Source: Scalesia atractyloides (Eukaryota > Streptophyta > Magnoliopsida > Asterales > Asteraceae). From it: a stretch of 64,000 nucleotides of DNA. Shown in pieces: positions 1 through 12,705 of this stretch. Made by a program: the position numbers and the translations under genes. The first letter of the stretch is position 1. Each line of letters opens with the position of its first letter. The notes beneath the pieces were generated by a model. The model saw nothing but the letters and a program-made list of their open reading frames with translations. It had not been told where the DNA came from and made no database searches. The stretch spans positions 43,227,369 through 43,291,368 of the forward strand of contig CAMTDV010000027.1 in assembly GCA_947069175.1 (NCBI GenBank), given 5' to 3'.

Positions 1-490
1 CACGGTGTTAAAGCGGGTGATAATTGTGTGCATGGAGGCGATCCTTGCATTGTGCACTAGGACTTCCCAAGTGCCTGGAAAGTCCGCATGTGACGCAAGG
101 ATCGCCTCCATCCAGATAAGTAAGATACAAATAATGTTTGATGGTTCCATTGGAAATTGGAGAGGGAATATGAAGATTGTGAGTTTGAAAAGTTAAGAAG
201 GGGACGGTTTTGACTCATATTAATAGTGAAGAATGAGGGTTGTTTCGAATAATGTATGGGGGGTTAGGTTTGGTTTGGTTATGGGTATATAATATGGGGG
301 TTCACAATTAAGTTTATTAAGCAATATAGTTGTTCAAATGGAAAAAAATATAAATCTATAAATTAATTATACTGATATAATAATTTATATTGTTATATTG
401 ATTATATTAATAAAAAGAGACCCATAATAATGAACACGCTCATATGATCAATATTTGTTCTGAAGATAGAGTGAGGGTACTTATTCAGAT
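1..490. other. Intergenic DNA, no gene seen
   Basis: AT-rich sequence with no coding signal, RNA gene or element boundary that I can support. The small open frame near the start has no recognisable motif. Confidence 0.5.
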
Positions 491-919
491 AAGGGATATT
501 CGATTTAAATAAGTTTAACTTTTATTAATCGTTTCATAACACTTTTAACTTTTAATTTGTATATCAACATTTCTAACTTTTAATTTGTTAGCTGATAACA
601 CTTTTTAACTAGTTGAACCCTAATCCAGTTAGTTTTTGTTAATGTGGTCATTTTTGCTAATGTGGCCCTTTGTGCTGACGTGGCAGATGGCATGATAGTC
701 AATGTGGCATTTTTTTGATGATGTGGCAGCTAATGTGGCAGCGAACATGACATTTTTTATGACGTGGCAGCTGACATTAGCTAACTGGGTTAGAGTTCAA
801 TCAGTTAGGGAGTATTATCAAACAAGTTGAAAGTTGGAAATACTTGTGTACAAATCAAAAGTTGAGAGTGTTATCAGCCAATTAATAAAAGTTGAGCTTA
901 TTTAATCCAATATCCCTTT
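491..919. mobile_element. Foldback MITE-like element, about 430 bp
   Basis: The two ends are inverted repeats of roughly 140 bp. The left arm begins AAGGGATATTCGATTTAAAT, and the reverse complement of the right arm begins AAGGGATATTGGATTAAATA. Both arms continue with matching blocks such as CAACTTTTATTAAT, GATAACACT and the inner GTTAG/CTAAC boundary. The centre repeats TGTGGCA/GTGGCAGC motifs. AGAT flanks both sides, but that is too short to prove a target duplication. There is no coding capacity, so it would need a transposase supplied elsewhere. Superfamily is not resolved. It shares its end motif with the element at 12149-12705. Confidence 0.7.
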
Positions 920-1776
920 AGATAACTAGAGATACAACACAAAACACTTTTCTAAATTAGTAGGCAGACAACTTTATACAAGTACTCGAATTAAACATAC
1001 AAGGTGCAATAATTTCTATACAACACAATCGATATATATGATGAAACAACATATAACTATTTTCTAGTTCAACCTCGTTTGAATAAAACTGCTACTTTGA
1101 TCATGAGTGCTTTAGTCAATGGAAAAAAAAACACTTATCGGTCAGTCTAATTTAGTCTAGTTTTTAAAACATAAGTTAATATAACGCGTTACACACTATA
1201 AAAAAACAAAGTCTCTATCCGACTATATCCAAAATTATACATGTTACTAGAGATAACACAACCTCTTTTTACAGCTATAACGAGCTTTAATTTTAGATAC
1301 AAAAGTTTTATATTGTGACTCGTTAAAAAGCATTGAAGATGCATGGGTTCTAATTCTAAATTCTCATGCCACGTTCGTTTTTTGTTCTTTAACGGAAACA
1401 TAATTAAGATCTTAGTACCTATATGAATCCTATTTTGTGAGACATTTAGCGCAAAACGCATTTTCTGATGAATTTCGTAACTAAAACTTGTAAACTGTTA
1501 TATTTTTAATACACATTTTACAAACTTTTTTTAAAAAAAATGGTATATAAAATAGAATATTCCATTACTTAGAAGGGATATATGAAATTACACCAAATAA
1601 AAACATAAATAATAAGAATTATAACATTGAAAATTATTTAACTTACGGATAAATTTCTTTTATCTTTAATATTAATTAATTAATAGTATAGAATACTAGG
1701 TTACTCGTATCTTCCTATCTTAATAATGAAAATATTTTTAGACACATGTTGTTTTCTGGTGTTTTTTCACCTTTTT
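920..1776. other. AT-rich intergenic DNA
   Basis: Nothing supportable. A minus-strand open frame at 1189-1461 has no family motif and no codon-like composition. Confidence 0.4.
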
Positions 1777-1935
1777 TTCTATTTATCTCTTATATTAAAT
1801 AATAATAATTTAAAAAAAATATCAGATAAAAGTTAATATTCAGATAAGGATTTTTCTATTTATCTCTTATATTAAATAATAATTAAAAAATATTAGATAA
1901 AAATAAATATTTAGATAAGGATAAAAGTTTGTTTT
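1777..1935. repeat. Two-copy tandem repeat, about 79-bp period
   Basis: The block CTATTTATCTCTTATATTAA recurs about 79 bp apart (near 1777 and 1856), each followed by AATAATAAT and ATCAGATAA/TTAGATAA. More degenerate relatives run on to about 2110. Confidence 0.6.
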
Positions 1936-2699
1936 AATATATAGGAAGATATTAAATAATAATAATAATAATAATTTAAACAAAAAATAGATAAGAATAT
2001 AAATATTTGTTTTTATTATGATCATAGTAAATAAAAACAATAATTTTAAACAAAAAATTATATAAGAATAAATATGTATTTTTTTCTATAAATAATTCTA
2101 AATAAAAATTTAGACAAGAATAATCGTTTGTTTCTAATTATGAGTATATATACTTTGGAGGTAGGTGATTGAAATTTTGGTAATTTAGGAATCAAATGTT
2201 TTCGTTTGATATATATTTAATAACTGTATTATTTTTTTTCTCTAGAATTAAATAATTATTCTAGGTCGGGCATATGCTTCTATCAAATTGTAAGTGTTTT
2301 TAGACGCATCGCTATAATGGTAGGTGTACTGTTATAATAGGTTTAAGCCCATCATTTATCGCACATTGCATCAACATGCAGAAAGAACACCATTTTTAAT
2401 AGAATAGTCTATACTCTATTCAAAGAGAATTTAATTCTCGATTTTATGCTATAAATCATAAAAATGATGAAATATATCAAAACGTCGGGATCAATCTCCA
2501 CCGTTTTGTACTGTAAACTCTCTTGAATACAATTTAAGACGAGTGTTTTATGAATGAACTAAACAAATAAGTATGAAGATGCATAAATTTAATTAAAATA
2601 ATGTATCTCATAATTTGAATGTGTAATAAAAACGGGATTCAACCCCATGTAATACATGTGTTTTTAACATAATAATATATAAACAAAACAAAGTAAAAG

Positions 2700-3057
2700 G
2701 TGATAATAAGTAAATAGAAAATCAAAGTTCATTTTAAAAGATAAATCTTAACGACTGTATGTATTGACATATGACATTATATTTTATTCAACACGTGCAA
2801 TATACGAGTTTTTTTAAGATATATCTTTTTATTATTTATTATATAAAATTACATTTATGCAAATTAAAAAAAAAACAATGTAAAATGTTATAACAAGTAA
2901 ATAGTTTATCAATCTTTATTTTTAAAAGATAAATCTTGATAACTATTTGTGTTAACATATGACATTATATTTTATTTAACACGTGTAATAAACGAGTTTT
3001 TTAAGATATATTTTTTATTATTTATTATATAAAATTACATTTGTGTAACCCATAATA
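2700..3057. repeat. Tandem duplication, 188-bp period
   Basis: GACATTATATTTTATT followed by AACACGTG occurs at 2773 and 2961. The surrounding sequence (AAAAGATAAATCTT, ATTTATTATATAAAATTACA) is repeated at the same offset, giving two diverged copies. Non-coding. Confidence 0.7.
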
Positions 3058-4929
3058 AAGGGATTGTAACCTAGTCAATATAATAAGTTAATTGAATTGT
3101 TTGCAGTGAACTTGAACTTTACCTTCTAATATACCACCAACCATGAAAAAGTGAACATTTTTTTGTATAAAAGGATCTGAAATTGAGAAATTACTTTCGT
3201 TTTGGACAAAGATATACTATTTTTGTCCAGCTTATAACTTTATGTTATAAAACATTTTATTATTGTTTGCAAGAAGAAGAACCGTGATCGACATATTATC
3301 CCCCTTAAAGTAAAATAAAACTAACAAAAAAGAAATTCTTTTTCATTTTGTCTTCATGTATTAATAAAATGATAATTTTTCAAGTTGTACATAAAACTTT
3401 CAGGTTCGTAACAAATTTTAGTTATAAGTATCATATTTAGTATACCAAAAGTATGACATTATTATATTATTTAACGGTTGTCTTTTTTTCACAACCCATA
3501 CATATGAACGTATGATTTAAAACTCAAAAGAAACAAAACAAGTATAAAACTTAGTAAGCAAAAATGTTAAAAAGCATGGATGCTTAAATTATTGATTGAG
3601 TTCGTCGATCAAACCACATGGGATCTATGATGAGATGTTTCTCTTCTTTTGGTATGAGTTTTTTTTAATTCTTTTGCTTTGAAGGACGCACAATGCATGT
3701 TTACTGATTTCATCACCATATAAAAGTCTTGATGATGCACACTTTCCATATATCAACCAATCATCGTTATGGGTTTTATGCAACAAGCAAATGGCATGTT
3801 CCTCAATCTTTACTTTAGACAATCGTATGGTACTCCCCTTATCAATCTAAGATTTATTCAAATTTATCATGGTTCCATCCCATTGTAGGTCACAATAGAA
3901 ACTTTTATTTATATGTATTTCAACTAGGATGAGTCCTTACTACAAGAAAAACGAAAAATTGATTGATATTGTCGATATGAATAGACACATATCTATGTAT
4001 TCGGTGATTGTTTTTAAATATTTTCCTTTAACTATTTAACACCTTACAAATGAACTTTTGCATAAAACTAGGTTTCTAAATAGTTGAGTAGATGCAAGTG
4101 ATTGCATACACGGGAATTTTAGGTGTTAGTTAATTGTTTGGTATAAACTGTGGCTAGAGGTTAGATTATAGTTTATCTAACTAAGTTGAATAACAAAACT
4201 GATTGTTATTTCTCTTTGTAACAACTTTGAGTGTGGTGAACAAGTTATGTTTAAAAGTTACATGATGGTAACTTAAAAAAAAGTTTGTGTATAAAGTGTT
4301 TATTTAGGAATACTTGTAATCAAAGGAAATCCAACACATGAAAACAAGAATAGTAATGGTTCATGTGGTCTTAACTAACTCGCCTACATTCACCCGTAAC
4401 ATCCATCAAGAGTTTATTTTCACCATAACTTATCTCAAAAAAGGTATAAATCACATTTACAACACTTTTCTCCAAGGGTGCATGGTGTCATCCCGCTAAA
4501 AGTCAAATAACCATCTTGCGGGGCTCTCTTGGTACCACTTCTCCCACACCGGTGTCTGATCCCGCTATATCCATCTTTCATTCTTTGCTTTTCTTCAATT
4601 TGGCATCACCACCATGCTACCACATCTCACACGACCCACACTCTTTGCCACCTCACCGCTTTCTAACTTCCACATCCCTATCCCTTGCCAGTACCATACC
4701 CACCTGGCTAATATGGTATACATCCCTATTTTCTCCCTAATTTCTCTCTATGGTTGGGATCACCAAATCATTCTCATTAATTAACATAAGATCACATGTA
4801 CAATCTTAATTGGAGGTGAAAACTCACAGATAGCCACATAAATGTTTTTAAGAATGATTCACAAAAAAACATTGTTATATATCTTAAAGGAAAAAGTCGG
4901 CGATTTTTACACCACTGACACTCCAATTT
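3058..4929. other. Intergenic DNA; one possible CACTA-type terminus
   Basis: No gene is supported. At about 3938 the sequence TTACTACAAGAAAAAC resembles the conserved plant CACTA transposon end (CACTACAAGAAAA) with C changed to T. I see no matching inverted end elsewhere in the window, so the element is either truncated or the match is by chance. The rest is AT-rich, with a C-rich pyrimidine stretch near 4500-4740. Confidence 0.3.
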
Positions 4930-5269
4930 TCAAACTTTTCACAACTACCCCCTTACTTTGAATTTCCCCAATCACATTCTCATCTTTCAAACTTTGCCCC
5001 AACCACCCCTCTACTTTGCTTTTCCACCATCACCCCTACGACTTTTAAACACTTACACCACCACCCCTCTACTTTTACATTTCCATAACAACCCCCTCAT
5101 CTTTTGCGCATTTCCGCCACCGCTCTTCTATTTTTACACTTTTCTTTTTACCCCCCCCCCCTCTACATTTTTCCGCCACCACCCTCTACTTTGATACTTT
5201 TAGTTTTTTACACTACTACTTTAATTTTCCATCATGTTTTAAACTTTGCGTTTTTACCCTTGCACTATT
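4930..5269. repeat. 331-bp pyrimidine-rich tandem repeat, left part
   Basis: C/T-rich sequence made of variations on CCACCCCTCTACTTTTACA and TTTCCGCCACCAC. It ends in GCGTTTTTACCCTTGCACTATT, where the outer solo LTR begins. Joined to the sequence right of the LTR (from 11543), it regenerates the arrangement seen intact at about 11850-11930. This shows a tandem unit of about 331 bp with the LTR inserted in it. Confidence 0.75.
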
Positions 5270-6674
5270 TGTTACACCCCAACCCGCAACAGAATAGGTA
5301 ACTGTGGCATGATCCGATTGTTCACAGCTTATGAAAAAGTATTAAAAGTTGAATATTATTAATACTCAATTTGTCACAATACATACAATTCAAATAACAA
5401 TGGAAATACAACACAAAATCCGGTGTATGTCTCTAAGGCATCACCCCTAAGTGTCGTTATCAAGTCTTCAAACCTGCTAACCTATATCATGTGGAAAAAT
5501 GGTTTCTGGGTCAACAAAATATTTTAGTAAATCTAAAAGGTTTTAGTAAAAATATTTTGTTTATTTGTTTTTGAGAATACAATGGTAATCAAATGATAAG
5601 TTGAAGTATGTAACAACCAAACAACAATAATATGTTGTAGTGTCATGAACGTAATTGAATCTTTAGTGTAAATGAATGTAACTGTAATGTAAATGAAGGT
5701 ACTGTATCCATAATGTAATATATTGTATCTGCGATGCCTTGTACTGCATCTGTGATGTGAGAATCAAACCCCGAAGAGCGAGTCTTATGTGCGGTGGCTT
5801 ACTAGTTACAACCCATGGTTGTGGGGAACTAATCAGCCTACGGATCCATGTGTAATGTATATCTGTTTATTGACATGAAAAACAACCAATTAACCAAACA
5901 AACCAATGCATAACTTGAAATGTAAACAACGAACCAAGCAACACATATCACGTAATCCCACATTAACTTGAATGTAATTGTAATGAAATTTAAATCGCAA
6001 AATGTTGTATATAATGCACATAATACACCCCAAAACTTGTGAATGTAAAAAGGGGAATTAGGAAAGATCTACTCACGTTAATGATGATTGAGCAAACTAG
6101 CATGATGGAAAGAATAAAGATCAACAACTATATCAAGTTGGATGCCCTGGGTTTGAACGTATGTAATAAGACATCAGTTCAAATGAACAAGTGAACGATC
6201 AGAATAACAAGCGTGATTCAACCTAGACAAACGAGTGCTAGGCATAGCTAAACGAACAAGCATGATAAGTTGGACCCGTTGGGCCTAACGAGCCTGTCAC
6301 ACCCCTTGTAATTCTATCACATCAGAGCTGGGCGTGAACTAAACTGGTATCTTCATTGCACAACGGAAGTAACGTGAGTGCTAAGACTTCTAATAAGTGA
6401 ACGCCCCCTCGAATCCCCATGGGTTCTCCTATTCCAACCGTGCCATACTTAAAATTATAACCTGAGAAAGAGCATGTGAAAAGTCAACATAAAATTGGCG
6501 AGTTCATGGTTTGTTTGTTTTCGTTTCAAATGAATCTTAAAACATTTGAAAATCTTGCATTCGATAAACCGGTTTGTGGGATCATAGTATCCCAAAACAT
6601 TTGAAATGTCGTATCTATATGCATGTATTGAAATGTTTTTCCATGCTGTTTGTAAACCAATGCATATAACAATT

Positions 6675-6836
6675 GTCTGTAAACCGGTAGTAAAATGTTT
6701 TCAATCGTATCTGTAAGTAAACCGGTATTGAAATGTTTTCTGTTATCTTTGTAAACCGGTATTGAAATGTTTTCTGTTATCTTTGTAAACCGGTATTAAA
6801 ATGTTTTCCGATATATTTGTAAACCGGTATTAAAAT
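6675..6836. repeat. 34-38-bp tandem repeat inside the inner LTR
   Basis: AAACCGGTA occurs at 6681, 6719, 6753, 6787 and 6821, each followed by a variant of TTGAAATGTTTTCTGTTATC. Five diverged copies. Confidence 0.85.
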
Positions 6837-7138
6837 CGTAGTATGTAGTATGCCTATGGAATCTAAGGATCAGTCAGTGCATAGCTAATACCATAACCTA
6901 TGTGCCCTAAGTAAGTAACCAACCCGAGACAACTCTGACATCATTGGGATCACAAAAGCACTCCTAACCAGTTAACAAACCAGGGGTGGAGCGTGTCTCA
7001 AACTCGATAGATTTATACCTTTTGCACATTGGTCACTACGTGATTAATGGTTATTATTGCCATTATCCTACTTACGCACATCGATCTGTTATCATCTAAT
7101 CCCATAACTACATACCAGTTGTTGAAAATCTGTTTTAC

Positions 7139-7279
7139 TGGGCTACGCCCATGTCATTCATGTTATTGGGCCTCACCCATGTTATCCATGTCATTGGGCC
7201 TAGCCCATGTTATCCGTGTTATTGGGCCTCGCCCATGTTATCCGTGTTATTGGGCCTCGTCCATGTTACAAATAAAATT
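7139..7279. repeat. 28-bp tandem repeat inside the inner LTR
   Basis: TGGGCCTCGCCCATGTTATC-type units start at 7140, 7168, 7196, 7224 and 7252, an exact 28-bp spacing. The GGGCnnnGCCC core of several units is a short palindrome. Confidence 0.85.
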
Positions 7280-9600
7280 TGGGGCCTAGCCCCTAGTTGT
7301 GACTAAGACAATCCCGTCACTAGTCATAAAACTCATGCATGTTTCGAAAAGCCTTATATTGATGTGAAAACCGGTAAATTTAGTCTAAACCATGCTTAAA
7401 ACATTGTGTGCATTGTAATCTGTATGTAATATGGTTTAGAAATATGTGATTTTCGTTATTCGAAACATTGTATACTTTTTCAAAACTTGCATGTCTTTCC
7501 ACCCTCGAAAACATTTATAAAAATGTAAAACGGTAAAAGTGGGGGTTATGAACCCACCTTGATATCCTTGTGCAAAGCTAGCTTAATGTGATTCCATAGT
7601 GTTGTCTCAACAACTTGACTTGCTAGCATGCAATCTAAGGTATTCTTAAAACGGAATAACTTGTAAATTTCTATATATAACGTAGCTAAACTACGTGTCA
7701 TCGAGCTCTACCGAATCGATAACCATACGATTCTCTGAAAGTGTCATTGTCTTAACTCGGAATAACCAATCTATGGTTTTCTTAGAAACGACTTAGTTTT
7801 GGAGCGATTTGAAATATGTGTTTACATATAAACATAACTATATTTCATGAAATCGTATTAATCGTCATGTACGTCGCCGGATAATAGCACAACTCTTCGT
7901 AGTTTTCGTAAGATGTAATCGTACACTTGTTACAATCTTGCGGTATTGTGTCGTACTTTGTTAGGCGTTTGAATCAAATATAACCAATATATATTATTGT
8001 TATAAAATCCTTCGAAAGTATTCGAGTCGTCGACGTTTGAAATAAATATAACTATATTTATTTTATGAAAGTATTCAAAGTCTCGACATTCGAATATATA
8101 TAATCATGTTCGTTTTATACGATTTCCGAATTCTAGGGTGTCTTTAAATATATGATTTCCGAATTCCGTCGTTAGAAATAATACACACATTGTATTTATC
8201 TTGTAAAAGTGTTCGGAAATCTTAGCGTTTCGAAATAACTATAAACATTTTATTTATTCTATAAAAGTATTTGGATGAGTTATCGATGTTTTCAAATCTA
8301 ATTTCCGAATTTCGACTTTGAAGTAAATACAAATAACTATATTTGTTTTTATAACGGATTGTCGAATTCTGTTATCTTGTACTTACGCTCGTTGTAACAT
8401 TATCGGCTTGATTTTTTTATAAGACATAATAGTGTCGGCAAAATATATATATCTATATTTATTTTATAACAATCGCTTGAATCGGATGTTTTGTCTTTGA
8501 AATACGTGTTTCATATTACGTATTTTCCGAAAAACGGGCAGAGTTTCCTCTGTTTTTGGACGATCCCGACAATACAAGTTGTCGATATAATTATCAAAAC
8601 GCAATAGTCAATATAACAATATATATAACTTCTCGTGTTTCAAATATAATGTTTCGCCAATTATAACTCCAATATATATATATATATAATATGACGTCGG
8701 CTCGGTTTTAACTAATAGTTTTACGCGGATATCGTACGTCGGTTCGATCGTTATATTTAAATGTTGGCGATACGTAGTCGTTAGCGGGTCGGTTTGAGCT
8801 CGGTTTCGGAATAGTTAATATTAATATTTATATAAACTAATATAAATAAATTTCACGTTGTAATTAATTTTTACCGACTCTTGGGTTGACCCGTTGACCG
8901 GATTTGGCCAAGTTTGACTGGATTGACTCGTGTTGACCGGGTTTGACCAGTTGACTTTCATTGACCGTAGTTGACCGTTGCTGACCGAGTTGAACCGAAC
9001 ACCGAACCGAACCAAAATCTGAACCGAGGTGGTCTGTTCACTGTTTGACCATCCGTGACCGAGTCAACTCGGTGTTGGCCGAGTTTTACCGAACTCGAAC
9101 CGAGACACGCATCCGAACCCGAAACCTGAACTGAAGGTGAACCAGAACTGAACTGAGTCAATCCGACAACCGGGGTGAACCTGAATCGAAACCAGAGTTG
9201 AATCTGAACCCGAAAAGTAACCACAATAACCCCCCCGCCACTACCGCCGTTTGACCGGCCCTGGACCGCCGTCAGCGGCCGTCGCTGTTGTGCCACGATC
9301 GCCACCGCCGTGCCGCCGCCTTTCTTTCTCTTTCACCGTCTCTCTCTTCACCGCCCCTCTATCTTTCCGATCCGTCTCTCTGTCTCTCCGATCTGTCTCC
9401 CTCTCGGTTACTGGTGCGCATGTGTGGAAAGTGGTACAAGAGAAAAGGGGTTTGCGGGTTGCGATGCGTGTGTGTGGGCTGCCGGAAAGGTGACCGCCGG
9501 AGGTCACCGGAATCCGGTGACCGGATTTTGAGTGAGAGAGCAGAGGAGTTCTTGTGGGCTAGGGTTTTAATTTTAAAAATGAGGGAGAAAGGTGTTATGC

Positions 9601-9612
9601 ACATATATATAG
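9601..9612 (-). promoter_or_regulatory. TATA box of the inner LTR
   Basis: CTATATATATGT on the minus strand, followed by a C/T-rich, CT-repeat leader. The position is consistent with the U3/R boundary of a minus-strand LTR. Confidence 0.55.
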
Positions 9613-10700
9613 CTAGGGTTTTAAGTGGGTCGGGCCCAAGCCCGTTAACGTGTTCAGGCCCAAACATTTCTACGGTCTGTTTTTGAAACCCGAACTTCGT
9701 ATAGTGTTGAAATATATTTATTTGAGGCCTAAACGCGTGAAGTTTAAGTCGGAAGTCGGTTTTGACGCGTAAATCCGTTGGTTGCGTTAAAATTTGCGTG
9801 AAATCTCTATGGTTGTCGTTTCTTGTCAGTTTTTCGATCCTATTTCTACCGTGAGTATTAAAATTTGAAAACGAAACTAAATATATCATAATATATTAAT
9901 ATTTAGACGTAGCTCTAGTCTGTGGCTTCCCATTTCGTTATTAATTGTCGGTGCGTTCCGGTTTTCGCGTAGCTTCCGCGTTGTGCTTTGCGACGTCCGA
10001 CAATTCAAATATATCGCATAATTATTAATGTATGATAAATACAAGTACAAAATTTGGATTTTTAGGCGTTGTCAGTATTTATTCGGCATCAGTTCGCTTA
10101 ACGTTCAATTTCGCGCCAGGGTTCTCGATTATCGCCAAATCACATAACTTGAATCAAGTAGACGTTCCTAGGCTCTCCAGGGGCCTGATCGAGTTAATTT
10201 ACGCCTAATTACGCTAATTAGGATGTTATTACTATTAGTTATGCGCTTAATTACAACCGAAAAATGCCGGTTGTCACAGAGCCTCTATAAGGCTACGCCA
10301 ATCCTAAAGGCAAGCCTAAGCAAAGCTATACGTCCTAAGGAAGTGTCTTTGCAAAGCTAGGTCATCCAAAGGACGTGCCTTAACAATCTAGGCATTCTAA
10401 GGACTAGCCTTAGCAAGGCTACCTAAACGAGCCTAATACTCCTTAACTACAAATCTATACTAAACTATTTAAACTAAGAAAGCAATAAATTAATGAATAA
10501 TGAAAAGGAAAAGAAAATTACCTCAAAGAAGCTTTACAAAATGAGAAGAGAATGAAGGGAAACATCTCCTCATCAAGAGCTTAAAAAACTACTACGCACA
10601 ACACCCAAAGGGGTATTGAACTTATGGAACCACAAAAATTTAGGTATTCCACTTGTTTATACTCAAACTATATGTTACAAGCTATATGGAACCAAGAAGG

Positions 10701-10710
10701 GGTATTTATA
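10701..10710 (-). promoter_or_regulatory. TATA box of the outer LTR
   Basis: TATAAATACC on the minus strand, about 830 bp inside the minus-strand 5' end of the outer LTR. Confidence 0.55.
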
Positions 10711-11542
10711 GGTGTGAAAAGGGAGCACAAAACTGTATTTGGGGCGATGTGGGACAAGTTTAAAATGGGATTTTCGAGTCTTGGAAATCAGCAATAAACA
10801 CCAAACTTGTTTTCGCGATTCCCGCTTCGTTATAACTCTGTTTCACGCACGGTTTCGCCGACATTCACTATTTTCAGAGTTCTATCATATGGAAGAGAGT
10901 AATCCACCATTTATGGTGTCGAGAATTAGGTTTAAACCTTGGATCTTGATGCGGGTCGTGGGTTACGTTCTCAAACTTGTGTTTGTGATTCCCGCTATGC
11001 TTGGGCTCGATTTTATGCACCATTTGGACCTACTTGCTCCTAAGTATACCAAGTAAATCTTGGAGCTTTGAATGGTAAGGATTGATAGCCCAAGGATGGA
11101 GAAATGTTGGAAAGAAAGTCACCCGCAAGTCATCTTATGCTAAAACTAAAGATGCAACATGTAGAGTTTCTTACTTACTATTATTTAAGTCTAAACTCTC
11201 CAAAACACAACGTCATATGTTAGTTTTGGCATGTATATAATGAAAATTTGGATGATATGTAGTTCAAGATTTGAGTGTTAGGTGTGTTCACGAAGTCTTT
11301 TCATTAACTTAAGGAAGAACCTAAGTCTTTGAACTTGAGAGATGGATGGTTGCTTCAAAATACATGGAAATGAATTTAGAAACTTGTATAGAACATGTAT
11401 AAGACTATAATCACCTGATATAATAACATGTGTGATTAAAACATAGAATCCAAAACATTTTATTGTTTGAACATTAAATAAAGTTAAATATGAAAACAGA
11501 TCGGGTTTCGGAGGTCCGTTTTTTGGTGGATGTTACACTATT

Positions 11543-11945
11543 ACTCAATTTTTACACCCGCTCAACTTTAAAAAGTTGAAATTTTAACTCTAGACTACTA
11601 CTTCATCCCTTCAACTTTTACACACTTACGCCACCACCATTCTACTTTTACATTTCCATCACAACCCCTCATCTATTACGCATTTTTGCCACCGCCCCTC
11701 TACTTTTATACTTTTCCATTTTTATCCTTCCCCTTCTATACTTTTCCTCCACCACCCCCTCAACTTTTACTCATTTCCGCCACCACCCCTCTACTTTTAT
11801 ACTTTCCATTTTTACACTGCTACTTTTATTTTCCCTCACGTTTTAGACTTTGCGTTTTTCCCTTTGCACTATTACTCCATTTTTATACCCACTCAACTTT
11901 AAAAAGTTGCAATTGTAACCCCTAGACTACTACTCCTACTCTTGC
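11543..11945. repeat. 331-bp pyrimidine-rich tandem repeat, right part
   Basis: Continues the repeat interrupted at 5269. ACTCAATTTTTACACCCGCT at its start matches ACTCCATTTTTATACCCACT at about 11870, one unit downstream. The open frames here (for example 11686-11925) are products of low-complexity C/T sequence, not genes. Confidence 0.75.
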
Positions 11946-12148
11946 AAATGCCAATGCATTATGTTTTACGAACTGTCTTAGGCATTAGGTTTTACACTAT
12001 CTACCTTTGTCTTTTACACTTTTTTTTGTAATTGTCTTTTACGCATTGTGCTGTACACTTTTTTATGTAATTTTCATTTAAACATCACATTTACGAATCG
12101 TGTGTTGTCTTACTACACGTTTTCAGCTGTTCCGCGCCGCCGCATTAG

Positions 12149-12705
12149 GAATATTGGATTTTAATAATCCCAACTATTCGTTGTTAGCCGCCAACAGTCT
12201 TAACTTCAAAATTCACCACTAGCAGTCCCAACTATTAACATATTGGCCTCTAATGGACCTTGACTAACAGAACCCTAATGCCGTTAGTCTCCGGTCCCCG
12301 GAAAACGTTTTTGGCCGGAAAAATACTTTTTGGCCTGAAAACTCAACTTTGTCATCCCAAACCTCTTTGTAATCTTATTACGGACCTTTAGGAACCCTTT
12401 TTAGTAAAATCCCCAGTAATTGAGATCACTGGAAAACTCTTTTTTTGCTGGAAAACTTCTTCTTGGCCGGAAAACTCAACATTTTCGTCCCAAACCTTTT
12501 TGTAACCTTAGATCGGACCTTTAGGTACCTTTTTCCAGACGAAAACGTTTTTTCTGATGGCCAGAGAGTAACGGCGTTAGAGATCTGTTAGTCGGGTCCA
12601 TTGGAGGCCAATAGGTTAATAGTTAGGACTGCAAGTGATTATTTTGGAAGTTAAGACTGTTGGCAGCCAATAGTGAATAGTTAGGATTATTAAAATCCAA
12701 TATTC
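12149..12705. mobile_element. Foldback MITE-like element, 557 bp
   Basis: The arms are inverted repeats of about 120 bp. The left begins GAATATTGGATTTTAATAAT and the right, reverse-complemented, begins the same way. The match continues through CCCAACTATTC/CCTAACTATTC, AGCCGCCAACAGTCTTAACTT and the inner CCGTTAG/CTAACGG boundary. The centre carries repeated GGCCGGAAAA and AACCTTTTTGTAA motifs. No coding potential. No clear target duplication is visible. Confidence 0.75.

Larger units (their letters stand above)
6295..10278 (-). mobile_element. Inner solo LTR, 3984 bp
   Basis: Plus-strand ends are TGTCACACCCCTTG and GCCGGTTGTCACA. The 5-bp duplication GAGCC flanks it at 6290-6294 and 10279-10283. 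Read on the minus strand it has a TATA box (9601-9612), then a C/T-rich leader and a stretch rich in TTGACCG motifs (8870-9210 on the plus strand). Two internal tandem arrays lie at 6675-6836 and 7139-7279. The great length and the TGTGACAACC...GGGTGTGACA ends resemble long LTRs of Asteraceae chromoviruses; that lineage call is an inference. No coding region. Confidence 0.88.
5270..11537 (-). mobile_element. Outer solo LTR, interrupted by a second LTR
   Basis: On the plus strand this starts TGTTACACCCC and ends GGTGGATGTTACA, so read on the minus strand it runs TGTAACATCC to GGGTGTAACA. The 5-bp target duplication CTATT is present at 5265-5269 and 11538-11542. Removing the inner insertion (6295-10278 plus one GAGCC) leaves an LTR of about 2.28 kb. 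A TATA box lies on the minus strand at 10701-10710. No internal retroelement genes are present, as expected for a solo LTR left by LTR-LTR recombination. The host sequence on either side is collinear with a downstream copy of the same tandem repeat, which independently confirms the boundaries. Probably Ty3/gypsy, but lineage is inferred only from end style. Confidence 0.85.

Noticed and set aside
3625..3822. 65-residue minus-strand ORF with Cys/His residues
   Set aside because: No recognisable zinc-finger spacing or family; not enough to call a gene.
4958..5301. Pro/Phe/Leu-rich ORFs
   Set aside because: Produced by the C/T-rich tandem repeat; the same holds for 11686-11925.
9241..9889. Overlapping ORFs on both strands in a GC-rich stretch
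   Set aside because: They lie in the leader of the inner solo LTR, are low complexity, and have no motif.
5270..10278. A single 5-kb solo LTR from TGTTACACCCC to GGTTGTCACA
   Set aside because: The flanks do not match (CTATT against GAGCC). Two nested LTRs, each with its own exact duplication, explain the ends.
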